Source of the DNA: Pseudomonadota bacterium
Lineage (GTDB): Bacteria; Pseudomonadota; Gammaproteobacteria; QQUJ01
Assembly: GCA_008501635.1 (NCBI GenBank)
Contig: QQUJ01000006.1
Location: 50,089-114,088, forward strand
DNA: 64,000 nt
Direction of reading: 5' to 3'
The position numbers and the translations under genes are program-made. Below, piece after piece: positions 18,575-28,679 of the stretch. Position 1 is the first letter of the stretch. Every line of letters begins with the position of its first letter. The notes beneath the pieces are model-generated. The model saw only the letters and a list, made by a program, of their open reading frames with translations. It was not told the DNA's origin and did not search any database.

Positions 18575-20692
18575 TTATTTCTTCCTCTCTTCGTCTCTGC
18601 CGTCTGCCAGTTCCCGCGGTAACAGAAGCTGGAAACGGGTTCCTTTTGCTTCGCTGCTGCGGCAACCGATAAAACCCTCCAGCTCATCCATGAGATTCTT
18701 TGCGATCGATAGACCCAGGCCACCGTGACCCTCACCCTTGGTGCTGGTCACCGGCTTGAACAGATTGGCCAGCACGTGGGGCGGTATGCCAGGACCGCTG
18801 TCGGAAACGACGATCTCGATGCATTCGCGATCGTGCCAATAGACGTAATCCTGCGTGCTCAACTCCAGTCGCCCGCCGTTGGTCATGGCCTCGCAGGCGT
18901 TTTTGACCAGATTGAGCATCACCTGTTTCAGCAGGTCATAACGGGTCATGACGGGAGGCAGCGCCGCATCGAAATCGGTCTTCACTTCGATATTGCGCCC
19001 GACGATCAGCGGTTCGATCAGGCGCATTACATCGCTGAGCAGTTGGTTGATGTCGACCGCACGCGGCTTGACCTCCTCCTCGGTCTCGATCTCGGTGAAG
19101 CGGCGGATCAGGCCGGCGACACGCTCGATCTCGTCCTGCACCACACGCAGGTTCTCCTGGGCCTGGGGATCGCTGTCGAGTTGTGAACCCAGCAAATAGA
19201 GATAGTTACGGACTATGCCGAGCGGATTGTTGGTCTCGTGGACGAGTTCGCGAATGCGTGCCCGCCATTGCTGCTGCATCTCCTCGGCATCGCCGCCCCG
19301 ATCGGCAGTGCGCCGATGGAAACGCTGCAGCGCGTCGGCAGCCTCACTGGCAAAGAGCTGGAACAGCGGGCGGATCTCGTTGAGCATCGGCTGGCGCGCG
19401 GGATTGGTACCGATCACCAGCACGCCGAGACTGTCGCCCGCGCCGCGCAAGGGCACGCAGTGCAATCCTTCACCGCCCAGCAGTTCGCAAAGCTGTCGAT
19501 CGACTACCGGCCACGCCGCGGCGCTGTCGGCCAGCTCAGAGAGCAGTTCGCCACTGCGAAACGCGTGCGCCACCATGCTGTTGCTGGTAGCGCAGGGCAA
19601 CGCCAGTTCGGCAATGCGCCAATCCTGCCCGGACAGCCGCAACGGCGTCAGCTGATCAAGCTCCCGATCGTGCAGATAGATGACCGGTTCGAGTCCGAAC
19701 AGGACGTTGGTGCAATGAAATATCGCCTCGCCCAACGCTTCGAGGTCATCGGCATGCTTGAGCTGCTGCTGCACGGCACCCAACAGCGCCTGCTCGCGTG
19801 TCGCCTTGGCCATGGGTCCCTGTTCGACCGTCTCGTTGGCGGCCTGCGGCGTTGCCGTCTCCAGATGCAGCGCGGCGGCCACTTCAGCGGTCTGTTCCTT
19901 CGCCTGGCGTTGCACGCTATTGGTTACTTCGCGCGTCAGCCCGAACAGCAGATCGGCATCGCGGTAGGGCGGTTCGCGCCCTTCGACGCTGGCCGCGCCC
20001 AGGCCGCTGGCAAGATTGAGGATCTTGACCAGGTGCGGGGCATCGGTCACCTGGTCAGCGGGTTCGTGGTGATAGCGCACCGCCTCGGCAAGGTAGGAGT
20101 GCAGGTTCCAGCTTTCCACCACGGCTGCGCCCACCTCGGCATGCGTGGCCCCGTACTGCCCCGCCTCGACGGTACAGACGGCAGCATCATCGCCCAGTTC
20201 GAGGATCGCCGCATAGCTGTCGGGGTGACCGCGCACCAGTACCAGTTGTCCCAGATTGCACATCAAGCCCGCCAGATAAGCCTCACCCGGTGCGGGATAT
20301 CCGGTCAGTTGGGCCAGTACCCGGGCGCTGGTTGCGGCGGTCAGGGTTTGGCGCCAGAAGGTGCGCAGATCGATCCGCATTCCATGGCTCAGTTTTTCGA
20401 AGAACTGCTGAACCGCAGCGGCGATGATTATGGTCTTCACCAGATGCAGGCCGAGCGTGATCATCACCCGCTCGACCGAGGTAAACTTCTGAGGTCGCAT
20501 GAACAAGGCCGAATTTCCCACCGACAGCATCTTGGCGGTTAACACGGGATCCTTGTTCACCAGTTCGGAAAGGTGGTGAAATGAGACCGTGTCCGAGTCG
20601 ATACTGTTCAGCAGTTCCGCCAGCACACCGGGCAAGCTGGGGAGCTTGGTTAGATGACCTTTTTCAAGCAGACTGTGAATAGATGCCTGCAT
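18575..20692 (-). CDS. HDOD-GAF-histidine kinase signalling protein
   Basis: 705 residues with an unusual domain order: HDOD (about 5-210), a GAF-like region (about 310-465), then HisKA with His in LVHETNNPLG and HATPase (NLVKNACEAM, DSGPGIPP, GGLGLSIAKN). HDOD at the input end of a kinase is uncommon. I chose the ATG at 20692; the longer frame begins at TTG. It is followed by the receiver-GGDEF-EAL gene, making a likely two-protein relay into c-di-GMP. Confidence 0.87.
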   Translation of the reverse strand: MQASIHSLLEKGHLTKLPSLPGVLAELLNSIDSDTVSFHHLSELVNKDPVLTAKMLSVGNSALFMRPQKFTSVERVMITLGLHLVKTIIIAAAVQQFFEKLSHGMRIDLRTFWRQTLTAATSARVLAQLTGYPAPGEAYLAGLMCNLGQLVLVRGHPDSYAAILELGDDAAVCTVEAGQYGATHAEVGAAVVESWNLHSYLAEAVRYHHEPADQVTDAPHLVKILNLASGLGAASVEGREPPYRDADLLFGLTREVTNSVQRQAKEQTAEVAAALHLETATPQAANETVEQGPMAKATREQALLGAVQQQLKHADDLEALGEAIFHCTNVLFGLEPVIYLHDRELDQLTPLRLSGQDWRIAELALPCATSNSMVAHAFRSGELLSELADSAAAWPVVDRQLCELLGGEGLHCVPLRGAGDSLGVLVIGTNPARQPMLNEIRPLFQLFASEAADALQRFHRRTADRGGDAEEMQQQWRARIRELVHETNNPLGIVRNYLYLLGSQLDSDPQAQENLRVVQDEIERVAGLIRRFTEIETEEEVKPRAVDINQLLSDVMRLIEPLIVGRNIEVKTDFDAALPPVMTRYDLLKQVMLNLVKNACEAMTNGGRLELSTQDYVYWHDRECIEIVVSDSGPGIPPHVLANLFKPVTSTKGEGHGGLGLSIAKNLMDELEGFIGCRSSEAKGTRFQLLLPRELADGRDEERKK

Positions 20693-20771
20693 GTTGCTTA
20701 TATAATTAGAAAAATATGATCTGGTCAAGCAAAGATCCTGTTAAATTGCCATTTCGGGGGCAGATAACGCG

Positions 20772-22100
20772 GTGAGCAACCACTTACACGGCGATTCCAG
20801 GGACGATCAGGGTCCCCTGTCGGCATCAGCGCGCGTCATCGCAGTTGCCAGCGGCAAGGGCGGCGTCGGCAAAACCAATGTCGTCACCAATCTCGCGATC
20901 GCGGTCGCCGCGCGTGGTCATCGGGTGTGTATCGTCGATGCCGATTCCGGTATGGCCAATATCAATATCCTTTTGGGTTTCTCCCCCAAATACGGTTTGG
21001 CGGAAGTCCTGAGTGGCGAGATCGGCCTGAGCGAGGCCCTGTTCAAGGGACCGCAGGGCGTGCAGGTGCTCGCCGGCGCCTCCGGCCTGGCCGGCATGGC
21101 CACGCTGGACGACGCGCAGCGCCACCGCTTGATGGGGGTGTTGAGCAAGCTGGAACGCCTCTTCGATGTCATCTTCGTCGATCTCGCCGCCGGCGCCGAT
21201 ACCACGGTGACGGATCTGCTGCGCGCCGCTCACCACCGGCTGGTGGTGGTCACCCCCGACCCCACGTCGCTCACCAACGCCTATTCACTGCTCAAGATCC
21301 TGGAGAACAAGGAGGTGGGCCTCGGCGTGGGGCTGGTGGTCAACCAGGCCACCGATGCCGACAACGGTGTCGCCACCTACCAGCGCCTGAAGAAGGTGTG
21401 CGACCTGTTCCTCAAGAATGCCATGACCTACCTGGGCTACGTCTGCTCCGACCCGACCATCACCACATCGGTTCGATTGCGCCGCCCGGTGGTGTTGCTG
21501 AAACACGATGCCCCCGCCAGTCGCTGCTTTTACCAGTTGGCGCAGACGCTGATCGATCTGATCGCCCAGCCGGCCGCCTCCCGTCGGTCCTTCAGCGCGC
21601 AGTGGGAAACCCCGGCCTGCCCGGCTCCCCCGGTACCCGCGGCGATTCCGCCGGAGGTTCCTGCCGTGACCGAGCCACCCGCCATCGCGGCGGTGCTCCC
21701 CGAAGCCGGGGAGCCGACGACCGCTGCGCTCGACCATCCGCCACCCCTGCCGCCATGCCCCGCCAGCGAGGAGGTGCAGGCGGTCGACGAGATGATTGCG
21801 CCTCTACCCGATCGTGATGCGCTCCTGGAACAGCTGGCCAAAGAGATGAGCGGCGGCGAAATGAGCGAGCACGAGGCCGGGATGGTCGTGCTGTCGCTGC
21901 TTTCCGCCTGCCTCAACGGTTTCGGTCGCTATCCGGTCGATATCCGCGCCCTGGTCAACGCCGCGATCAACCGCCGCGAACTCTCGGCGGATGCGCTGCG
22001 CCACCTGGCCAGTCAGCTGCAGCAGACCTACCGCGACCGTTTCGGTCACGAGCTCTATCCGGTCGACACCACACCGCCGCGTCAGGCGTCCAACCGCTGA
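20772..22100 (+). CDS. MinD/FleN-like P-loop ATPase with long C-terminal extension
   Basis: 442 residues, GTG start. The N-terminal ~265 residues are a ParA/MinD-family ATPase with the deviant Walker A SGKGGVGKTN and the DADSGMANINILLG switch, closest to FleN/YlxH flagellar-number regulators. A Pro/Ala/Glu-rich linker (about 275-340) leads to a helical ~100-residue tail not typical of FleN. No flagellar genes are present, so its role here is uncertain. The next gene starts 13 bases downstream. Confidence 0.8.
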   Translation: MSNHLHGDSRDDQGPLSASARVIAVASGKGGVGKTNVVTNLAIAVAARGHRVCIVDADSGMANINILLGFSPKYGLAEVLSGEIGLSEALFKGPQGVQVLAGASGLAGMATLDDAQRHRLMGVLSKLERLFDVIFVDLAAGADTTVTDLLRAAHHRLVVVTPDPTSLTNAYSLLKILENKEVGLGVGLVVNQATDADNGVATYQRLKKVCDLFLKNAMTYLGYVCSDPTITTSVRLRRPVVLLKHDAPASRCFYQLAQTLIDLIAQPAASRRSFSAQWETPACPAPPVPAAIPPEVPAVTEPPAIAAVLPEAGEPTTAALDHPPPLPPCPASEEVQAVDEMIAPLPDRDALLEQLAKEMSGGEMSEHEAGMVVLSLLSACLNGFGRYPVDIRALVNAAINRRELSADALRHLASQLQQTYRDRFGHELYPVDTTPPRQASNR

Positions 22101-22113
22101 CGCGGCGTTACGC

Positions 22114-22854
22114 ATGGTCAGTCTCGATCTCCACGCCATCGCCGGCACCCTGGAAAGCCTGGAAGAGACCATCATCCACAAGCTCATCGACCGCGCGCAG
22201 TTCGCGGCCAATGCGCGCGCCTACATTGCCGGCGAGAGTGGCTTTGCAGGCGAACCCGAGCGCAGCCTGTTCGAATTGCGCCTCGCTTATCAGGAGCGCA
22301 TGGATGCCGAATTCGGGCGTTTCCACGTCCCTGAGGAACGCCCTTTCACCCATGATCTGCCGCAGGCCAAGCGCACGGTTACGCTGCCCGATACCGGCCT
22401 CGCAGCGATTGACTACGAGGTCGTCAATCTGTGCGCCGCGATCGTAGGGAGCTATCTGGATGCGGTGCCGCGAATCTGTGTCGACGGCGATGACGGCCAA
22501 TACGGCTCCAGCGTCGAGCACGATATCTACGCGTTGCAGGCCATCGCGCGACGCATCCACTACGGCGCGCTCTACGTCGCCGAGAGCAAGTACCGCGACG
22601 ACACGCGCGGCTACCGGGCGTTGATCGAACGCCACGATACCGAGGCTTTGATGGAGAGGCTGACGCGCATCGCCGTGGAAGAGCGCATCATCACGCGCAT
22701 TCACCGCAAAGCCAGGCAGGCCCAGGAAGAGATCAACCTGCAGCTGCGCCGGATCGTCGACCCGGAGTTGATCGTGACGTTCTACCGCGACACGATTATT
22801 CCCCTGACCAAACAGGGCGAAATCGCCTATCTGCTGCACCGCCCGCCGTTATAA
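22114..22854 (+). CDS. Chorismate mutase homologue of the eukaryotic (AroQ fungal/plant) type
   Basis: 246 residues, close to the ~256 of yeast ARO7. The family core is obvious: LEETIIHKLIDRAQFA near the N-terminus, GDDGQYGSS, LQAIARRIHYG with AESK, DTEALM, AVEERI and IIPLTKQGEIAYLL. Aligned by eye from memory to yeast, the catalytic Arg157, Lys168, Glu198 and Glu246 equivalents are kept, but Arg16 is replaced by Ala and Asn194 by Arg. True mutase activity is therefore uncertain. It sits in a plus-strand run with the ATPase upstream and the CxDxR protein 53 bases downstream. Confidence 0.85.
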   Translation: MVSLDLHAIAGTLESLEETIIHKLIDRAQFAANARAYIAGESGFAGEPERSLFELRLAYQERMDAEFGRFHVPEERPFTHDLPQAKRTVTLPDTGLAAIDYEVVNLCAAIVGSYLDAVPRICVDGDDGQYGSSVEHDIYALQAIARRIHYGALYVAESKYRDDTRGYRALIERHDTEALMERLTRIAVEERIITRIHRKARQAQEEINLQLRRIVDPELIVTFYRDTIIPLTKQGEIAYLLHRPPL

Positions 22855-22907
22855 CTGCCATAGCGGCGTGAAAAGCCATAACAAAAAACAGCAAAGGAGC
22901 CCGCACC

Positions 22908-23963
22908 ATGCCCATCCATGGCAGAACCATCCAGGAGCGTATCGATTGGCTCTACGAACTGGGGCGGGTGCACTCGGAGGCGTTTCGCAGCCCCGAGGCC
23001 TTCCTCGCCCGCCAACGCTACCAGGCCGAACACCCGACCTTGGTGGCGGTCATGAAGTGCATGGACGGGCGCATCCATATTCCCTACGCCACCCAGACTC
23101 CGATGGGCATCATTCACCCGCTGCGCAATCTGGGCGGTATCTTCGATCTGGGGTGGCCGCATCTCGGCGAGGTGCTCAATGCCACGATCCAGCACGCGGT
23201 TCAGAAGGGGCGCTGCGTGTTGCTCCTGATCACCTATCACTATTCAAAAGGCGATCCGCAGCGCAATTGCGCGGGGTTCAACTTCGACACCGAGGCGGCG
23301 ATCGCCCATACCTACCGCATCAAACAACAGGTCGAGGCAATCTTTGGCAGCGCGCACCAGACGGTCTATCCGCTGGTATGCGGTTTCGAGACCGATGAGG
23401 ACGCACTGGTTCTCCACGGCAACAACGGCGAGCGACTCGATCTTGCCGCAATCGGCGATGTCACCGATCAGGCGATGAGCCCGCGACTGTCGGCGCTGTA
23501 TCCGGACATGCCGCATCAGGTGCTGCTCGATCTGCTGCCACTCATCCAGGGTAACGCCGCGCATATCGATGAGGTGCGCAAATCCAGCCGGGAACTCGAT
23601 ATCGTGCACCATGAGTGGGCGATCTGCATCGGCCGCGGATTCGATTTCCTGCATGCACCCAATGTCGCGCTGATCGTCGGACCCTACAGCCCCAACCTGG
23701 GCGAACCGATCAGCAAAGCCGCCGCTATCATTCGCGACAACATGGAAAAAGGCCGCATTCCCGACGACGGTTTTCTGCTGCTCGCCTCCTCCCCCTACCA
23801 GGAGATCGGCGTGGATCGGGCCCGCGCTATACTCAAGGCGCGCTTTCTCGCCGAGTTTGCCGGTGAGGTCATACGCAGTTCGTTCGCTGAACTCGGCACC
23901 AGGATGGTGGCGCATACCGCCGTGCTGAACTGGCCTACGCGGGAACTGGAACCCATCGACTAG
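22908..23963 (+). CDS. Uncharacterised protein with beta-carbonic-anhydrase-like CxDxR motif
   Basis: 351 residues, soluble. MKCMDGRIHIPY places C51, D53 and R55 as in the CxDxR zinc/dyad motif of beta-carbonic anhydrases, with H111 and C121 as possible further ligands although their spacing is not the usual HxxC. The remainder (GGIFDLGWP, YPLVCGFETDEDALVLHG) is not familiar. A metal site is likely; carbonic anhydrase activity is a guess. It has a good AAAGGAG ribosome-binding site and is probably in one operon with its neighbours. Confidence 0.65.
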   Translation: MPIHGRTIQERIDWLYELGRVHSEAFRSPEAFLARQRYQAEHPTLVAVMKCMDGRIHIPYATQTPMGIIHPLRNLGGIFDLGWPHLGEVLNATIQHAVQKGRCVLLLITYHYSKGDPQRNCAGFNFDTEAAIAHTYRIKQQVEAIFGSAHQTVYPLVCGFETDEDALVLHGNNGERLDLAAIGDVTDQAMSPRLSALYPDMPHQVLLDLLPLIQGNAAHIDEVRKSSRELDIVHHEWAICIGRGFDFLHAPNVALIVGPYSPNLGEPISKAAAIIRDNMEKGRIPDDGFLLLASSPYQEIGVDRARAILKARFLAEFAGEVIRSSFAELGTRMVAHTAVLNWPTRELEPID

Positions 23964-24036
23964 TCGGAGTCGATCACGTGGACGCACAGCAGGCTGTCTG
24001 CCTTCACACGCGGCACGCTCACTGAAGCCTCTCCCA

Positions 24037-25005
24037 ATGACCGCAGCGATCCATCAACCCATCACAGTCGTCTACTCCAACCACCGCCCGGAGACACTGG
24101 CGCCCGCGGCCGAGCACATGGGCGATTACGATGCGATCGTACTGGAGGAGCCGGAGTTCCCCGGCTTCCGCGCCATGCTCGCAGGCGCGCTGAGCATCGA
24201 GGACTATCTGCTGGAGAATGATTTCCAGTTTCCCGAGTTCGAGCGGCGCTCCTGCGAACTGTTCCGCAAGCTCAGCCATCAGGGCAAGACGCTCTATCAG
24301 TGCGACCCCTACATGACACGGCTCGACGAGATCCACAGCCTGTTTGCCGCGGGAGGGAAGCCGGGCGATATCGATCCGCACTCGCCGTTGGGCATCGTCT
24401 ACAGCATGGAGAAGCGCTGGAGCGCCGCGCTGCTGGCCAACTACGAGCATTGTCCGATCGAGGCCTTCGATGGCCTGGTGACACAGGTTCAGCACTTCGC
24501 CCGCGCGGATGCCGCCCGTGGTCGGCTTCGCGACGAGCTGCGCGCTGCGGCCATCGCCGGGTTGGCCGGCCGCCATCAGCGGCTTTACATCGAAGCCGGC
24601 AGCCTGCATGTCTATCTGCTGTCAGCGCTGGCAAAGCATTTGCCGCCATCCCAGCGGCCTCGGCCGGTCTACCTGATGGCGCCGCTCATCCGCAGCCTCT
24701 GCGGTCGGCGTCAGGCGTTGGGACCCGGTGACCATTTGACCTTGCTCTATACCTACCAGCCTGATTTTCGCGGCAAACGCGCCGACCTGCTGGCAGCCCG
24801 CAATCTGGTCCACACCCTGCTCGCCGAGAAGGATGAGTTTCCGGAGGGTGCTCAGACTTTCCCGCACACCCGCCACGAGGTAGCGATCAACACGCTGGTG
24901 GCACAGCTCGACTACGAGGCGAGCAAACATCTCTATGGCCGAATCCTGGGCCGCCCTGCCGCCGCCGCGCTTGAGATAGTCGAAAACTATCTGGCGTCGC
25001 GCTGA
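24037..25005 (+). CDS. Hypothetical protein linked to CxDxR/chorismate-mutase-like cluster
   Basis: 322 residues, no membrane segments or signal peptide. The N-terminal ITVVYSNHRPETLAPAA and DAIVLEEPEFPGF suggest an alpha/beta fold. No family recognised. It follows the CxDxR gene by 73 bases on the same strand. Its 3' end overlaps the convergent SHOCT gene by 19 bases. Confidence 0.65.
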   Translation: MTAAIHQPITVVYSNHRPETLAPAAEHMGDYDAIVLEEPEFPGFRAMLAGALSIEDYLLENDFQFPEFERRSCELFRKLSHQGKTLYQCDPYMTRLDEIHSLFAAGGKPGDIDPHSPLGIVYSMEKRWSAALLANYEHCPIEAFDGLVTQVQHFARADAARGRLRDELRAAAIAGLAGRHQRLYIEAGSLHVYLLSALAKHLPPSQRPRPVYLMAPLIRSLCGRRQALGPGDHLTLLYTYQPDFRGKRADLLAARNLVHTLLAEKDEFPEGAQTFPHTRHEVAINTLVAQLDYEASKHLYGRILGRPAAAALEIVENYLASR

Positions 25006-25202
25006 TCGAGTTCGCGCAGCCGTTCATCGTAAGCGGTCTGGCTGATATCACCGCGCTCTAGCCGTTCTTTGAGCAGGCGGCGCAAGACCTGCCGGCGGAC
25101 CGGGTTGCGATTCCGCGCCCGTGCCCACGCCACGGCCACCAGAATTCCGCCGATGGCCGACAGCCAGAAAGCCAGCATGATCCACACTCCCGGTTTATCC
25201 AT
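24987..25202 (-). CDS. Small membrane protein with SHOCT domain
   Basis: 71 residues: one N-terminal membrane helix (IMLAFWLSAIGGILVAVAWA), a basic stretch, then a SHOCT motif (LLKERLERGDISQTAYDERL). SHOCT motifs mediate oligomerisation. The ATG at 25202 has GGGAGG before it; an upstream frame to 25310 lacks support. Confidence 0.7.
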   Translation of the reverse strand: MDKPGVWIMLAFWLSAIGGILVAVAWARARNRNPVRRQVLRRLLKERLERGDISQTAYDERLRELDQRDAR

Positions 25203-25338
25203 CGCCACCTCCCGACTTTCCAGCACAATTATGTACTCATAATTATCAGTAATGGCCGCAACCGTGCTATTTTGATCGCCGACAATCCCCTTCATTCGCA
25301 GCGCGATCAAAAGCCATTATCGAGGAACTATTGGCCCC

Positions 25339-26922
<1,584 letters not shown>

Positions 26923-26991
26923 CGCCAACCTTGACCTGCAACCCTCCCTGCTCGGGGAGGGCGGCATAGTGTGTCCCTGACAAACGCCCCG

Positions 26992-27354
26992 TCAGGCTTT
27001 CATGTGCGGACCGCGACCGCTGGGCTTGCGCGCCTCCAGGAACAGGTGGATCGCCAGGGCACTGCGCCAGAAAAGCGGGCGCAGATCGATAACCGGGTCG
27101 AGCGGGGCATCGCCGACGTTGGCGACCGACTCGCCGTGAAGCACCTCCTTCACATAGGTACGCATCCAGGGCGGAATCACCTGAAAGCGCAGGTAGCGCA
27201 GCAGGTAGGGGCGGATGCGTTTCCGGGTGGCGCGCAGTCTGAAGGTATTCTCGAAGGCGGCTTGAAACAGCGCCTCGATGGCATCGAGGTCGATCTTGTT
27301 ATTCGCCTTGGGATCCATCTCCCAAATCGGCGGCAGATTAGGTTTCCGGTCCAT
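26992..27354 (-). CDS. Hypothetical protein
   Basis: About 120 residues, basic, starting MDRKPNLPPIWEMDP, with a helical core (LDAIEALFQAAFENTFRLRA). No family recognised. Convergent with pckA. A start five codons upstream is possible. Confidence 0.55.
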   Translation of the reverse strand: MDRKPNLPPIWEMDPKANNKIDLDAIEALFQAAFENTFRLRATRKRIRPYLLRYLRFQVIPPWMRTYVKEVLHGESVANVGDAPLDPVIDLRPLFWRSALAIHLFLEARKPSGRGPHMKA

Positions 27355-27528
27355 AGCAATCGGCCTCAACAGGAGCCGTTCGTTCCGGGGGTGCCGCGAC
27401 TGCGCAGTGCGCGCCGCCAGGGCGGTTACATGGGTTATGAACCAAATTCAGCCGATAGGTTCAACCACGCGCCGCGCGATACCGCAGGAAGCTGCTGAGG
27501 AGGCAGGCAAATCGACCGGTGACGGGAT

Positions 27529-27738
27529 TCAATCGCGGGTCAGATCTTCCAGCAACCGTTGGTAGGTTGCCTCATCGATCTCCCCCTTCTCGCGGCGCTG
27601 CTTGAGCATCTCGATATGCTCCTCCGCCCACTGGTCGGGCGATCCGGCGACCCGCGTGAGCAACCAGCGCACCAGGAAAATCAAGGGGATAATGAAGGCC
27701 AACCCGATGGCGACCTTGGTCATCTGATCTGAAAACAT
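27529..27738 (-). CDS. Small membrane protein with SHOCT-like motif
   Basis: 69 residues: membrane helix (VAIGLAFIIPLIFLVRWLL) and a SHOCT-like tail (HIEMLKQRREKGEIDEATYQ). Similar in plan to the protein at 24987-25202. Confidence 0.65.
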   Translation of the reverse strand: MFSDQMTKVAIGLAFIIPLIFLVRWLLTRVAGSPDQWAEEHIEMLKQRREKGEIDEATYQRLLEDLTRD

Positions 27739-27803
27739 GAAAACAGACTCTGAGCGAACCCGCAGCCGATGGTAACCAATACCCCGCACAGGCACCACCC
27801 GCG

Positions 27804-28679
27804 CTAACGGTGGAGATAGACGTAGTTACGCCCCGATCTGGCGCAGACGATAATCCGCTCCCCCAACCCACCGCAGTCCACCAGGCGCAAGCGTTGATCG
27901 GGCTGAACCTGCCCGCTCACCCCGATACTGGCCTTGTCCTTGCGCAGATAACGGTACATGGTCTCGAAGCGTCCTGCGAAATCGACGCCCTTTTCGGACA
28001 GATCCTTGAACAGGAAGGCGAACTTGCCGTAGTTCATCGTCGCGCCCCCCAATCCGATATCGAGCATCTTTTCCACATAGCGCTGGTAGGCGCGGTAAAG
28101 GTAGTTGCCGACACTGGGCGCATCGGCGAGATTGCCGGCGAAAACCGGAAGGTTCATCCGGTTCTCCTCGCCGAGCGCGCCGGCGCGGAGATGGCGATTG
28201 GCGCGATTGTCGGTCAGCTCATAACGCCGCTCGCCGCACGCAATTTCGGCCCCCTGCAAGCGGCAGGCCGCCAGCCCGGCGCTCAGCAGCGCCGCTCGGG
28301 CGGCGTCCGGAACCGGCGTGCGAGCGGACGACTCCGCCCGGCGTTCGGGTGCAGCGGCCTGGGACGGGAGCGGCGCGTCGGGATCAACGGCAATCTGCTT
28401 CCGCTTCTCGGATTGGGGTAGCGCCACCTCGATCCCCAGGCGTTTGGCGGGTCGTTTGAGCAGCAGCGCTTGAACGGTGGGGTTGTTGCGTTTGAAGTCG
28501 GCGAAGCTGGGTAACGCGCCCCCGCCCCCGCCGGCCGTCACCTCACAATAGAGCTGCTGGTAGTAGGTTTCCGCTGCCAGCATGCAAAAGGTCGTCGCCT
28601 GCGCAGTGGGAATGCCGAGCGCTGCCAGTATCAGCACCAGCGCCTTGCCCGAATGCGATTGCAGCTGCGTTGCGCTCAC
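27804..28679 (-). CDS. Hypothetical exported protein
   Basis: 291 residues from a GTG that overlaps the stop codon of the upstream cytochrome gene (GTGA). A signal peptide is visible (KALVLILAALGIPTAQA). The mature part has scattered cysteines (FCMLAAE, CRLQGAEIACGERRYEL, VDCGG) and no heme motif. Function unknown; translational coupling suggests it works with the trihaem cytochrome. Confidence 0.65.
   Translation of the reverse strand: MSATQLQSHSGKALVLILAALGIPTAQATTFCMLAAETYYQQLYCEVTAGGGGGALPSFADFKRNNPTVQALLLKRPAKRLGIEVALPQSEKRKQIAVDPDAPLPSQAAAPERRAESSARTPVPDAARAALLSAGLAACRLQGAEIACGERRYELTDNRANRHLRAGALGEENRMNLPVFAGNLADAPSVGNYLYRAYQRYVEKMLDIGLGGATMNYGKFAFLFKDLSEKGVDFAGRFETMYRYLRKDKASIGVSGQVQPDQRLRLVDCGGLGERIIVCARSGRNYVYLHR

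Noticed and set aside
19238..20542. 434-residue plus-strand ORF opposite the HDOD-GAF-kinase gene
   Set aside because: Antisense to a multi-domain protein with intact motifs; no recognisable domain and no ribosome-binding site.
20772..22100. Calling the ATPase flagellar FleN outright
   Set aside because: The fold fits FleN/YlxH, but there are no flagellar genes nearby and the long C-terminal tail is atypical.
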